The notes under the pieces: generated by a model
The model's database searches: none
What the model saw: only the letters and a program-made list of their open reading frames with translations
Told to the model about the DNA's origin: nothing
Part shown: positions 52,495 to 60,456 of the stretch, in pieces
Layout: each line of letters begins with the position of its first letter
Numbering within the stretch: position 1 is the first letter of the stretch
Assembly (NCBI GenBank): GCA_035461245.1
Contig: DATHVP010000100.1
Coordinates: 13,345 to 77,344 of the forward strand
From: SH-MAG3 sp035461245
GTDB lineage: Bacteria; Gemmatimonadota; Gemmatimonadetes; Longimicrobiales; RSA9
Length of the DNA: 64,000 nucleotides
Direction of reading: 5' to 3'
Made by a program: the position numbers and the translations under genes

Positions 52495-53436
52495 ATGCGT
52501 CGAATACCTGTGGCCGGTGCGCTGCTGCTGGCAGTGCTGCTGCTGATAGCCGCCGGCACGTTCGCGCTGGACATGCGCCGGGCCTACGTGCGCGTTGGCG
52601 GCGCGGGCCAGACGGTCGCGACGCGCTACGGCGCCATCGAGTACACACGTGGCGGGCACGGGCCGCCGGTGCTGGTGATCCACGGCGCGGGCGGCGGCTA
52701 CGACCAGGGCCAACTCCTCGTTGAGGCCGTGCTGGGCGACGATTTCCACTGGATCACGCCGTCCCGCTTCGGCTACCTGGGCTCGGCCATGCCCGCGGCC
52801 GCGACGTGGGACGACCAGGCCCACGCCTTCGCGCTGCTGCTGGACGAACTGGAGGTCGATCGTGTGGCCGTCGTCGCGCTGTCCCAGGGCGGGGCGTCGG
52901 CGCTGCTGTTCGCGCTGCTGTACCCGGAGCGGGTGTCGTCGCTGACGTGCCTGTCGTGCGGCGTCGTCGCGGCGGCGTCCGGCGACCAGGACGACGCGAA
53001 CCGGAAGGGCAACCTGCTGCGGATGATCTACAGCAGCGACATCACGTACTGGCCCATGTCACGGTTCTTCAGGCGCCAGTTCATGGGCGTGCTGGGCGCC
53101 AGCCGGGACGTGGTAGCGGCGCTGACACCGGAGCAGCGCAGCATCATCGAACGAATCGTCGAGTACATGAACCCTGCATCGCTGCGGTCGGCGGGCGTGC
53201 GCATGGACAACGAGGCCGCGCTGCCGGGCGAGCGCATTGCGGCCGTCACCGCGCCGACGCTCATCGTGCACGCCCGCGACGACCTGCTGCAGCTCTACCA
53301 CAACGCCGAGTTCGCCGCCGCAACCATCCCCGGCGCCCGGCTCCTCAGCTTCGACGCCGGCGGCCATGTGGTCATTGCAGTGGAGCGCGCCACGATCCGG
53401 CGCGCCGTGCGCGAGCACATCCTGGCGCATGACTGA
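52495..53436 (+). CDS. Alpha/beta hydrolase with N-terminal membrane anchor
   Basis: About 313 residues. An N-terminal helix (IPVAGALLLAVLLLIAAGTFAL) is a signal anchor. The hydrolase core has VLVIHGAGGGYDQG, the nucleophile in VALSQGGASALL, a potential acid at LIVHARDDLL, and His in FDAGGHVVI. The variant elbow SQGG is usual. An ATG at 52456 would add 13 residues. It diverges from the ABC-F gene; the 268-base gap shows no recognisable site beyond ordinary G+C-rich sequence. Function unknown. Confidence 0.8.
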   Translation: MRRIPVAGALLLAVLLLIAAGTFALDMRRAYVRVGGAGQTVATRYGAIEYTRGGHGPPVLVIHGAGGGYDQGQLLVEAVLGDDFHWITPSRFGYLGSAMPAAATWDDQAHAFALLLDELEVDRVAVVALSQGGASALLFALLYPERVSSLTCLSCGVVAAASGDQDDANRKGNLLRMIYSSDITYWPMSRFFRRQFMGVLGASRDVVAALTPEQRSIIERIVEYMNPASLRSAGVRMDNEAALPGERIAAVTAPTLIVHARDDLLQLYHNAEFAAATIPGARLLSFDAGGHVVIAVERATIRRAVREHILAHD

Positions 53437-53473
53437 GGAGTGAGCGACGCCGGTCGCAAAACGCGCCTGGGGC

Positions 53474-53884
53474 CTACGCGGTGCGAACGGCCGCCTGCAG
53501 ACGTTCGTCGGTGGTTACCAGGTCGACGTCGTCGCCGAAGCTGCGCCGTGCCAGCAGGAACGTGGCGAGATGCAGGGCGTCCAGCGAACGCAGTGGCTGG
53601 CGGGGCGACACGGTAGCGGCCAGGTCGCACACGGCCGGGGTCAGCTCCCACACCGCGCAGCGCGCCCAGATAGAGTCGGCCTCGCGAGCCGCGTCCGCCA
53701 GCGTCGATTCCGCCACGCCGTCATGCCGCAGGCGGGCAAAGGCCCGGGCCGATTCCACCAGTGCCAGGCGCGAGGTAATGAGGAACCGCGCCCCGCCTAT
53801 GCGTTGTTCAACCGAGGGTGTGAGGCCCCGCTCGAGGACAGCGCGCAGCACGGCCGACGTATCCACGTAAACCACCTGGCTCAA
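53474..53884 (-). CDS. vapC: PIN-domain toxin, VapC type
   Basis: A 136-residue PIN-domain ribonuclease. The acidic metal site is visible: Asp in VVYVDTSAVLR, Glu in LALVESARAF, Asp in PLRSLDALHLATFLL and Asp in LVTTDERLQ. VapC toxins cut tRNA or rRNA. The start overlaps the antitoxin stop by 4 bases, the normal toxin-antitoxin arrangement. It lies after an alpha/beta hydrolase gene that converges with it. Confidence 0.88.
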   Translation of the reverse strand: MSQVVYVDTSAVLRAVLERGLTPSVEQRIGGARFLITSRLALVESARAFARLRHDGVAESTLADAAREADSIWARCAVWELTPAVCDLAATVSPRQPLRSLDALHLATFLLARRSFGDDVDLVTTDERLQAAVRTA

Positions 53885-54189
53885 CCGTCCCGCTCCTCCC
53901 GCAGCGCGTCCAGCACCGCCCGAGCGGTGCCGCCGGGCAGACCGGCCCCCGCCGGCCGCCAGGACCAGCCTTCCCTGCCCAGGCGCGCGGGCTGGATTTC
54001 GCCGGCCCTCGCCAGTTCGTCCATCTTCCAGGCGACGTCGTCCGATTCCACCGGCGTGTTCGTACCCGGCGGCCGCAACTCGGCCACCACCACATTGCGG
54101 TCAGTGACCAGGAAGACCTCGCCGCGCCGCACGTCCCGGAGATACTCGGACAGCCGCGCCTTCAACTCACGGATCCCTACCACTCTCAT
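53881..54189 (-). CDS. Antitoxin of the Phd/YefM type
   Basis: A 102-residue protein. The N-terminal 50 residues are a Phd-type DNA-binding fold (MRVVGIRELKARLSEYLRDVRRGEVFLVTDRNVVVAELRP); the rest is polar and Gly/Arg-rich, probably disordered until bound to the toxin. ATG 54189 is preferred over an in-frame GTG at 54216 because the family begins at MRVVGIRELK. Two tandem operator-like repeats lie immediately upstream. It is coupled to the toxin gene. Confidence 0.85.
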   Translation of the reverse strand: MRVVGIRELKARLSEYLRDVRRGEVFLVTDRNVVVAELRPPGTNTPVESDDVAWKMDELARAGEIQPARLGREGWSWRPAGAGLPGGTARAVLDALREERDG

Positions 54190-54197
54190 ACGCAGAA

Positions 54198-54219
54198 TGT
54201 AGTCACGTGTAGTCACGTG
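54198..54219. promoter_or_regulatory. Tandem operator repeats of the toxin-antitoxin module
   Basis: The decamer TGTAGTCACG occurs twice head to tail (54198-54207 and 54208-54217), each followed by TG so that each carries a CACGTG palindrome. The block begins 8 bases upstream of the antitoxin ATG, a position expected for autorepression. Confidence 0.6.
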
Positions 54220-54300
54220 AACAAGCGCCGAGCGCGGGGTCAGGCTGCGCCAGGATGATGGCGCGGCGGCTGCGGACGCCGTGCTGTTGTGCCGGGCCGG

Positions 54301-55743
54301 CTACTCCGGCGCCCGGCGCAGCATGTAGTAGCCGCTGCCCGCGTCCCAGCGCAGCAGCGTCGCGGGGCCGGTAGTGCCGGTGGTACCCTCGCGCTCGAAC
54401 GTGATGAGCGTGGCGCCCGGGCGGCCGAACTGCCAGCCCTCGATCCACGGCATCGGCTGCGCGGGCCCGCCGTTTACGGCCGCGACGAGCCTGCCCTCGT
54501 CATCCCGGGATACCTCCACCACCATCTCGCGGCCCCGGGACGGTCCTGCATAGCGGCCCACCAGTCCTGCCGCATCGCCCGTGAAGAAGCGCGGGGAGAA
54601 CGGCGGCAGCGTGGGCGGGATGATCTCGAACGCGAGTTCACCGGCCAGCGCGCCGGGCGAGACGGGCCCGTTGCTGTTGATGAGCACGACGACAGCGAGT
54701 TCCGCCTCCGGGTACCAGCTCGCCTGCGCACCGAAGCCGCCGATGGCGCCGCCGTGCCCGATCATCATCGTGCCGCTGGTCTCGGGGCCGACGGCCAGCG
54801 CCATGCCGTAGCGCAGCGGCGTGCCGTCATTGAGGCGTGCGGGCGTCGTCATCTCCACGTACGACCGGGGCGTGAGCACGCGCCCGCCGTGCAGTGCCTG
54901 CAGCCACTTCACCAGGTCGCCGGCGCTGGAACAGAGCGAGCCGGCGGAGTACGGCCACGTGTGGTCGTTGAGCATGGCGCGTCGCATGTTCGTGCCCTGG
55001 ATCTGGTAGCCGGACGCGCGGTTGGGGATGATCGCGTGGTTGTCGCAGTAGCTGGAGTCATCCATGCCCAGCGTCGCGAAGATTTTTTCCTCCACATACT
55101 GCTCGTACGACATGCCGCTGGCCTGCTCGATGATGTGGCCGAGAAGGATGTACGCCGAGTTGTTGTAGATCATCGCGTCGCCCGTCGGAAACTCGAACGG
55201 CGCCCGCGCGAACAGCGCGATGGCCGAGTCCCGTGGCCAGCCCCGGTGCTGGAGCGTGCCGAACAGCGCCAGCTCGGTGATGCCCTTGATGCCCGACGTG
55301 TGGTCGAGGAGACGTCGTACGGGGATGGCGCGGCCGCCCGTCGGGTAGTCCGGGAAGTACTTCGTCAGGTCGTCGTCGAGGCTGAGCCGGCCCTCGTCGC
55401 GGAGCTGGAGAATGGCCGCGGCCGTGAACTGCTTGGTCACGGACCCGATCTCGTGCACCGCCGCCGCCGGCATGGGCACGTCCAGCTCGACGTTAGCCTT
55501 GCCGTAGCCCTTCAGCAGCAGCGTGTCACGGCCGTGCACGATGGCGACGCTGATGCCTGCGGCGCGCCCCTCCTGTACGGGCGCGCCGGCAATGGAGTCC
55601 AGGCGCGAGACCAGCGTGGCGCGGTCCATGGCGCGGTCCGGCACGCGCGCCTGGGCCGGGGCCTGGCCGTGGGATACGCCGGCGCTGGCAACCAGGAGCA
55701 GCGCGGCGAGGAACGCGTGTATGGCACGGTGATTCTGCGACAT
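54301..55743 (-). CDS. Class C beta-lactamase-like serine hydrolase
   Basis: A 480-residue exported protein with signal peptide ending AGVSHGQ. Active-site motifs of the penicillin-binding/class C group: EIGSVTKQFTA (Ser-x-x-Lys), YNNSAYILLG (Tyr-x-Asn), and GHGGAIGGFG (His-x-Gly in place of KTG). A C-terminal domain of about 100 residues (GRYAGPSRG...) is of the DUF3471 type. Such proteins are esterases, D-aminopeptidases or D,D-peptidases more often than lactamases. ATG 55743 follows AAGGA. Alternative upstream starts reach 55833. Confidence 0.87.
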   Translation of the reverse strand: MSQNHRAIHAFLAALLLVASAGVSHGQAPAQARVPDRAMDRATLVSRLDSIAGAPVQEGRAAGISVAIVHGRDTLLLKGYGKANVELDVPMPAAAVHEIGSVTKQFTAAAILQLRDEGRLSLDDDLTKYFPDYPTGGRAIPVRRLLDHTSGIKGITELALFGTLQHRGWPRDSAIALFARAPFEFPTGDAMIYNNSAYILLGHIIEQASGMSYEQYVEEKIFATLGMDDSSYCDNHAIIPNRASGYQIQGTNMRRAMLNDHTWPYSAGSLCSSAGDLVKWLQALHGGRVLTPRSYVEMTTPARLNDGTPLRYGMALAVGPETSGTMMIGHGGAIGGFGAQASWYPEAELAVVVLINSNGPVSPGALAGELAFEIIPPTLPPFSPRFFTGDAAGLVGRYAGPSRGREMVVEVSRDDEGRLVAAVNGGPAQPMPWIEGWQFGRPGATLITFEREGTTGTTGPATLLRWDAGSGYYMLRRAPE

Positions 55744-55919
55744 GGGGATCCTTCGGTACGGGTGGCGGGTCACGCGTTCCGTACGGTAACCTCCTTCTGG
55801 GGGTTTCTGCAGGCGGTGTGGGACAGGCGGCATGCCGGGATGGATGGGCGGCGCCGACGCCCTTTCGCCGGGACCAGGGGACGCGCCAGCGGCGGCGCTG
55901 CGTTCTGGCGGCGCGCGAG

Positions 55920-58280
55920 TTACCGGCGTGGCGGCGACATGGGGCGCCGGTCCAGACCGACGTCGCGCACGAGGCGCGCGAAGTCCGGGTCGTTGCGCAG
56001 CCGCGCCAGCTGCGGGTCCACGACCAGGAACGCGATGGAGTGGGAGCGCTGCTCGCGGGCGCGCTCCAGCCAGCGCAACGCCTGCACGCGGTCGCCGAGG
56101 GCCTCGTGAACCTTCGCCACCTCGAACGCCGGCACGTAGCGCGCGCCGGCGCGTTCCTCGAGGTCGGCCAGCAGGGCCCGGGCGTGCTGCCTGTCGCCGG
56201 TCAGCGCGTGGTTGCGGGCGAGGGCGGCGAGGGTGATGGCAGTGCCGCCGGACAGTTCAACAGCGCGCTCCAGCGATTGCCGGGCGTCAGTGAACCGGTC
56301 GAGTTCCTCGAGGGCGAGACCGCGCCACAGGTACGCCAGCTCGAAGTCCGGGTTCAGCTCCAGCGTCCGGTCCAGCTGGTCGATTGAGCGCTCGTACTCA
56401 CCGGCGTAGTAGAGCACCCAGCCGAGGGCGGCATTGGCGATGAGCGACAGCGGATCCAGGTCCTGCGCCGCGCGCATCTCGCGCACCGCCTCCTCGAAGC
56501 GTCCCATGGCCGTGAGGAAATTGGCGTACCACTGGTGGCCGGTGGAGTAGCTCGGGTCCAGTCGTGTGGCGTGCAGGAACTCGTCCTCCGCCCGCAGCCA
56601 GTCCCATTCGTGGTAGAGGGCGACGTACCCCAGCGTCGCATGCGGCTGCGCCAGCGAGGGGTCGATGCGCGCGGCCCGGGTCGCTGCTTCCCGGGCCGGC
56701 GGAAACGCCTCGGCAGGCGGCAGGTAGTCGTAGAATCCGAGCACGGCCAGGGCGTCGCCCAGGCCCGCGTATGCCCGTGCGTATTCAGGCGCCCGCTCCA
56801 CCGCCTGCCGGAAGTACGACGCGGCGTTGTGCAGGCCCTGCTCCGTCCGCCTGTGCCACTCGAACCGGCCCTTGAGGTACAGGTTGTACGCCTCGGGATC
56901 GTCCACGGGCGACGTGGCAGCCCTTCCATTCATGTCCCCGAGGCGACCTGTGAGGCGGGCGACGACGGCGTGTGCAATCTCGTCCTGGACAGCGAACACG
57001 TCCTGCACTTCACGTTCGTACGTCTCGGACCAGAGCTGGTACCCGTTGCCGGCGTCCACCAGCTGCACGCTGATGCGCAGCCGGTCGTCGGCACGGCGCA
57101 CGCTGCCCTCGAGGATGGCGCTCACGTTGAGGCGTTCGGCGATGTCCCGGGCATCCACGTGCTCCCCGGCAAGGGCGTACACGGAGGACCGGCCTACGAC
57201 GTTCATGCCGCCTGCCTGTGACAGCCGCACGATGAGTTCCTCGGTGAGGCCGTCGGCGAGGTAGGCCTGGTCGCGACCGGGGCTGATGTCCGCGAATGGC
57301 ATCACCGCGATGGCCGGATTCTCCGACACGGCACCCGGCCCCTCCCGCGACTCCGAAACCGCCCACACAAGAGCCGCGAGCGCTGCCACTGCGGCGATGG
57401 CGGCCGCTGCCGGGAAAAGCCTGCGCGGCGACGGCTGCCGGGCGGCGCGTGGCACATCCGCTGGCGTATCCGCGCGCGGGGATGGCGGCCGTGCCGTGGG
57501 CGTGCGTTCGGACGACGTGTCCGTCGGGGCCGACTCGGCACGCCCTGCCGGGGCGGGTTCCGGTACTGTATCCGGCGGGACACGCAGCCGCTCCACGAAC
57601 GCGGCAATTTCGGGATCGGGCTCGACGCCCATGTCGTCACGCACGAGCGTCGCGTGCACGCGGGCGTACGTCACCGCCGCCGCCCGGTCGCCCGCCCGCT
57701 CGAGGGCAGCCATAAGCAGCAGCGCTATGCGCGAGCTGTACGGATCGTCGGCAGCGAGCATGCGCCACCAGCGGACGGCGGTGGCGGGGTCATTGGCGGC
57801 GTCGGCGTCGGTTGCCAGCTTCTCCAGCGCGCGGGCCCGCTCGAGCCGGAACCGCTCCCGCTCCCCGTCGGCCCAGCGCTCGAACTCCGCCGCGCCGGTG
57901 AGGAAGAAGCCGTCGAGGAACGGTCCCACGTACAGCCCCACGGCCCGCCCCCAGTCGCCGCGGTCCACGGCGTCGCCGAACTCGACGACGTCGCACGCCA
58001 TCCGCCGGGTGTCCAGGCGCAGCTCATCCCCCACCGACACAATGGCCTCGCCGCCCACTGCCTGGTTGATGCGGTAGACGGAGTCGGACAGCAGGCGACG
58101 GGCCCGCTCCATGTCGGAATCGGGCCACAGGTAAGCCACCAGCTTGTCCCGGGACACGCCGCGGGGCGCGGCGGCCAGCAGCGCGAGGAGCGCCAGACGC
58201 CGGCGCTGGACCGGCTGGCCCGTGAGGGGTCCCGACGGGCCTTCAATGGACGCGCCGCCAAACAGCTTCAACCGATGCAT
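55920..58280 (-). CDS. BTAD/SARP-type regulator with membrane helix and TPR repeats
   Basis: A 786-residue protein. Residues 1-95 form an OmpR/SARP-like winged helix (LKLFGGASIEGPSG; LLALLAAAPRGVSRDKLVAYLWPDSDMERARRLLSDSVYRIN), 95-245 the BTAD helical repeats (DPEIAAFVERL end). A Pro-rich stretch and a membrane helix (about 288-312) follow, then a TolB/FlgO-like domain (IAVMPFADISPGRDQAYLADGLTEELI...ERLNVSAILEGSVRRADDRLRISVQLVDAGNGYQLW) and about nine TPRs to the end. The fusion places a DNA-binding domain before a membrane helix. It diverges from the lipoprotein/DUF4242 genes, 285 bases away, with no clear site in the gap. Confidence 0.88.
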   Translation of the reverse strand: MHRLKLFGGASIEGPSGPLTGQPVQRRRLALLALLAAAPRGVSRDKLVAYLWPDSDMERARRLLSDSVYRINQAVGGEAIVSVGDELRLDTRRMACDVVEFGDAVDRGDWGRAVGLYVGPFLDGFFLTGAAEFERWADGERERFRLERARALEKLATDADAANDPATAVRWWRMLAADDPYSSRIALLLMAALERAGDRAAAVTYARVHATLVRDDMGVEPDPEIAAFVERLRVPPDTVPEPAPAGRAESAPTDTSSERTPTARPPSPRADTPADVPRAARQPSPRRLFPAAAAIAAVAALAALVWAVSESREGPGAVSENPAIAVMPFADISPGRDQAYLADGLTEELIVRLSQAGGMNVVGRSSVYALAGEHVDARDIAERLNVSAILEGSVRRADDRLRISVQLVDAGNGYQLWSETYEREVQDVFAVQDEIAHAVVARLTGRLGDMNGRAATSPVDDPEAYNLYLKGRFEWHRRTEQGLHNAASYFRQAVERAPEYARAYAGLGDALAVLGFYDYLPPAEAFPPAREAATRAARIDPSLAQPHATLGYVALYHEWDWLRAEDEFLHATRLDPSYSTGHQWYANFLTAMGRFEEAVREMRAAQDLDPLSLIANAALGWVLYYAGEYERSIDQLDRTLELNPDFELAYLWRGLALEELDRFTDARQSLERAVELSGGTAITLAALARNHALTGDRQHARALLADLEERAGARYVPAFEVAKVHEALGDRVQALRWLERAREQRSHSIAFLVVDPQLARLRNDPDFARLVRDVGLDRRPMSPPRR

Positions 58281-58565
58281 GATGGACAGCCTGAGCGACG
58301 CCGGGCGTCACTTCTCGAGGAGGCAAGCCCAGGAGCGGATCCTGGTCCCACAAAGCTGCCGCATGGTCTCATGCGGTGCAAGCACCTCGCGTGCTACCCG
58401 CTCATATGCCCGTCCCACAGGACCTTACGCGACGATCGACGCGGAGACGACGCAGCGTCGACACCGCGTCGAGGCCGTCACCCATCTTGGCTCGGACGAA
58501 CCGCCGCCTCGCTGGCCCGGACCATCCGGAGCGGCACCGCCAACCCCCGTCAAGGAGATGATGCC

Positions 58566-59141
58566 ATGACACCGTCGACACACCGCCCCGCTCGCGTCCC
58601 CCCGGCCGCCGTGCTCCTCCTCGGCGCTCTGCTCGGCGCCTGCGACCAGGCACCCGGCCCGGTCATGCCGGCCAGCAGCGGGCATCCGGCGTTCCATCAC
58701 TCGAGCGTGGAGTCGCCGGAAGTGCAGAAGTGGCTCGCCGGCCTGCGCTCGACGCTGGCACGCTACCACCGCTCCGACGTCGCTGAGGACGCCGGCTACG
58801 ACACCATCTTTCAGGACGCCTGCTTTGCCATGCCGGGTGTGGGCGGCATGGGTTACCACTACGTGAATGGCGGACTGGTGAATGCCACTGTCGAGGAGTT
58901 CGCGCCGGAGGCGCTGATGTACGAGCCCCAGAAGAATGGCCGGCTCCGGCTGGTCGGCGTCGAGTATGTAGTACCGTTCTCCGACTGGACGGAGGCCGAC
59001 CCGCCCGTGCTGCACGGCCAGGAGTTCCACGCCAATGAAACGTTCGGCCTGTGGACGCTCCATGTGTGGGCGTTCAAGCACAATCCGGCAGGGATGTTCG
59101 CCGACTGGAACCCGACCGTCACCTGCGACTACGCCACCTGA
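58566..59141 (+). CDS. Lipoprotein of unknown family
   Basis: A 191-residue exported protein with lipobox GALLGAC (mature CDQAPGP). The mature domain is short and aromatic: YHRSDVAEDAGYD, the Cys pair FQDACFAMPG...PTVTCDY, GGMGYHYVNGGLVN, LMYEPQKNGRLRLVGVEYVVPFSDW and HVWAFKHNPAGMFADWNP. This matches no domain that I can name with certainty; the MGYHY..G..D.....PE.L.Y.P...G.L.L.GVEY pattern recurs in bacterial hypothetical proteins. The ATG follows AAGGAGATG. The DUF4242 gene starts 10 bases downstream, and the BTAD regulator diverges. Confidence 0.72.
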   Translation: MTPSTHRPARVPPAAVLLLGALLGACDQAPGPVMPASSGHPAFHHSSVESPEVQKWLAGLRSTLARYHRSDVAEDAGYDTIFQDACFAMPGVGGMGYHYVNGGLVNATVEEFAPEALMYEPQKNGRLRLVGVEYVVPFSDWTEADPPVLHGQEFHANETFGLWTLHVWAFKHNPAGMFADWNPTVTCDYAT

Positions 59142-59151
59142 GGAGGTCGGC

Positions 59152-59439
59152 ATGCCCCGCTATGTCATCGAACGTGAACTGCCCGGTGCCGGCATGCTGC
59201 CGCCGGATCAGCTCACCGCCATCGCCCAGCGTTCATGCGCCGTGCTCCGCGACCTGGGACCCGCTGTCCAGTGGGTGCACAGCTACGTGACGGACGACAA
59301 GATCTACTGCGTCTACGTCGCGCCGGACGAGGCGTCCATCTTCGAGCACGCCCAGCGTGGAGGATTCCCTGCTGACACTGTCGCCCGGGTATCGCACATC
59401 ATCGACCCGACCACGGCGGAAGTGTCCGAGGCAGCCTGA
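59152..59439 (+). CDS. DUF4242 protein
   Basis: A 95-residue protein composed of one DUF4242 ferredoxin-like domain: PRYVIERELPGAGMLPPDQL, VQWVHSYVTDDKIYCVYVAPDEASIFEHAQRGGFP, then VSHIIDPTTAE. The family pattern is ER.LPG...L......A..S......LG..I.W..S....D...C.Y.A..E....EH....G.P. Members are described as possible nickel-binding proteins; evidence is thin. The ATG follows GGAGG. It pairs with the upstream lipoprotein and ends before a strong hairpin. Confidence 0.88.
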   Translation: MPRYVIERELPGAGMLPPDQLTAIAQRSCAVLRDLGPAVQWVHSYVTDDKIYCVYVAPDEASIFEHAQRGGFPADTVARVSHIIDPTTAEVSEAA

Positions 59440-59446
59440 CGGATAC

Positions 59447-59473
59447 GGGCAGGGGCGCTTGTCGCCCCTGCCC
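59447..59473. terminator. Hairpin after the DUF4242 gene
   Basis: GGGCAGGGGCG-CTTGT-CGCCCCTGCCC, a perfect 11-base stem with a 5-base loop, 7 bases after the DUF4242 stop. No T-run follows. The next gene converges, so it may serve both. Confidence 0.65.
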
Positions 59474-59539
59474 CCGGGCCTCGACGCGGTCCGGTGGTGT
59501 TCCGCGTAGCGTCTGCCAGCTTCCCTGCCGGCCGGAACG

Positions 59540-60319
59540 TCATGGCAGCGCCATCTCCAGGTCGAAGCGAACGTCAGCCTCCCGCCTGGGCCCCGGCCCG
59601 AAGGTGCGCTCAACGAAGGTGGCGTGACCGCGGCGGTCGATGATGAGGGCGGTGGACGCGCGTGTACCGTAGGTGGGCGTGGCGATGAACGAGGCCGACA
59701 GGGCCCGTTCCCACTCGGCGTCAATCCCCGTGCGCGGCAGGGCGTCATCGGGTGCGACGTCCGTGTCGTACAGGATACCGAGGAGCGCATCCGTCGTGGG
59801 TGCGCCTGCGTCCAGCAGCTCCCCGAGCAAACGTCTTCCCCGGGCCACTTTCGGCCACGGCGTGTCCAGCAGGTGGTTGCTCAGGCCGTACAGCCCGGGC
59901 TCGAGCTTGCGACGGTTGGCACCGTCGGGCGCACGGTTGCCCAGGTAATGCGCGCCGGCCAGGTCACCGACCAGCAGGTTAAAGCCATCATACTCGCCGG
60001 CATCTGCGGACACGGCGTCGAGGTAGTCGTGCGGAGCGGCGTGATTGCGCAGGAACTCCGCCACCAGCGCGCCCCTCGACGGCCGGCCCTGCCGCGCAGC
60101 GGGCGGGTCCCGGTAGTTCGTCACTGCCGCCCACCGCCCGTCCCGGGCCAGCCCGAGCCACGTGCCGCCGGCCGTGAGGTCACGGCCGCCCAGCACGTGC
60201 GGCGCGTCCGGCCAGTACCGCGCCGGCGCCGTGGGCCGGGCATAGAACTCGTCGCGGTTGGCGGCGAGAACCAGTGGAAAATCCGGGTGCGCCCGGTGCG
60301 CCAGCAGGATCAGGCACAT
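59540..60319 (-). CDS. NRDE/TANGO2 family protein
   Basis: A 259-residue protein beginning MCLILLAH with Cys2 as a likely N-terminal nucleophile, then VLAANRDEFYARPTAPA, the name-giving NRDE motif, followed by LGGRDLTAGGTWLGLARDGRWAAVTNYRDP and YGLSNHLLDTPWPKVARGR. It is of normal length. The family (PF05742) resembles N-terminal nucleophile hydrolases and includes mammalian TANGO2, with proposed roles in haem or lipid handling. It lies 137 bases downstream of the protease gene on the same strand, across a repeat region. Confidence 0.9.
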   Translation of the reverse strand: MCLILLAHRAHPDFPLVLAANRDEFYARPTAPARYWPDAPHVLGGRDLTAGGTWLGLARDGRWAAVTNYRDPPAARQGRPSRGALVAEFLRNHAAPHDYLDAVSADAGEYDGFNLLVGDLAGAHYLGNRAPDGANRRKLEPGLYGLSNHLLDTPWPKVARGRRLLGELLDAGAPTTDALLGILYDTDVAPDDALPRTGIDAEWERALSASFIATPTYGTRASTALIIDRRGHATFVERTFGPGPRREADVRFDLEMALP

Positions 60320-60332
60320 GGTGTCTGCGACG

Positions 60333-60445
60333 GTGGATGGTGTATGGGGATGGTGTATGGGGTGGGCGACTGGCGCTCACCCCGTGTGCCATGGGCCATC
60401 CCCATCAACCATACACCACACACACACGATCCCGGTCCACCATCC
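60333..60445. repeat. GTGTATGG array and inverted copy, copy 3
   Basis: GGATGGTGTATGGGG and GATGGTGTATGGGG at 60334-60362 are followed, 35 bases on, by the complementary words CCATCCCCAT and CCATACACC (60397-60418) and then CACACACAC and CCACCATCCACC. The two arms can form a long imperfect hairpin. It fills the gap between the protease stop and the NRDE gene start. Confidence 0.7.
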
Positions 60446-60456
60446 ACCACCTGTTA

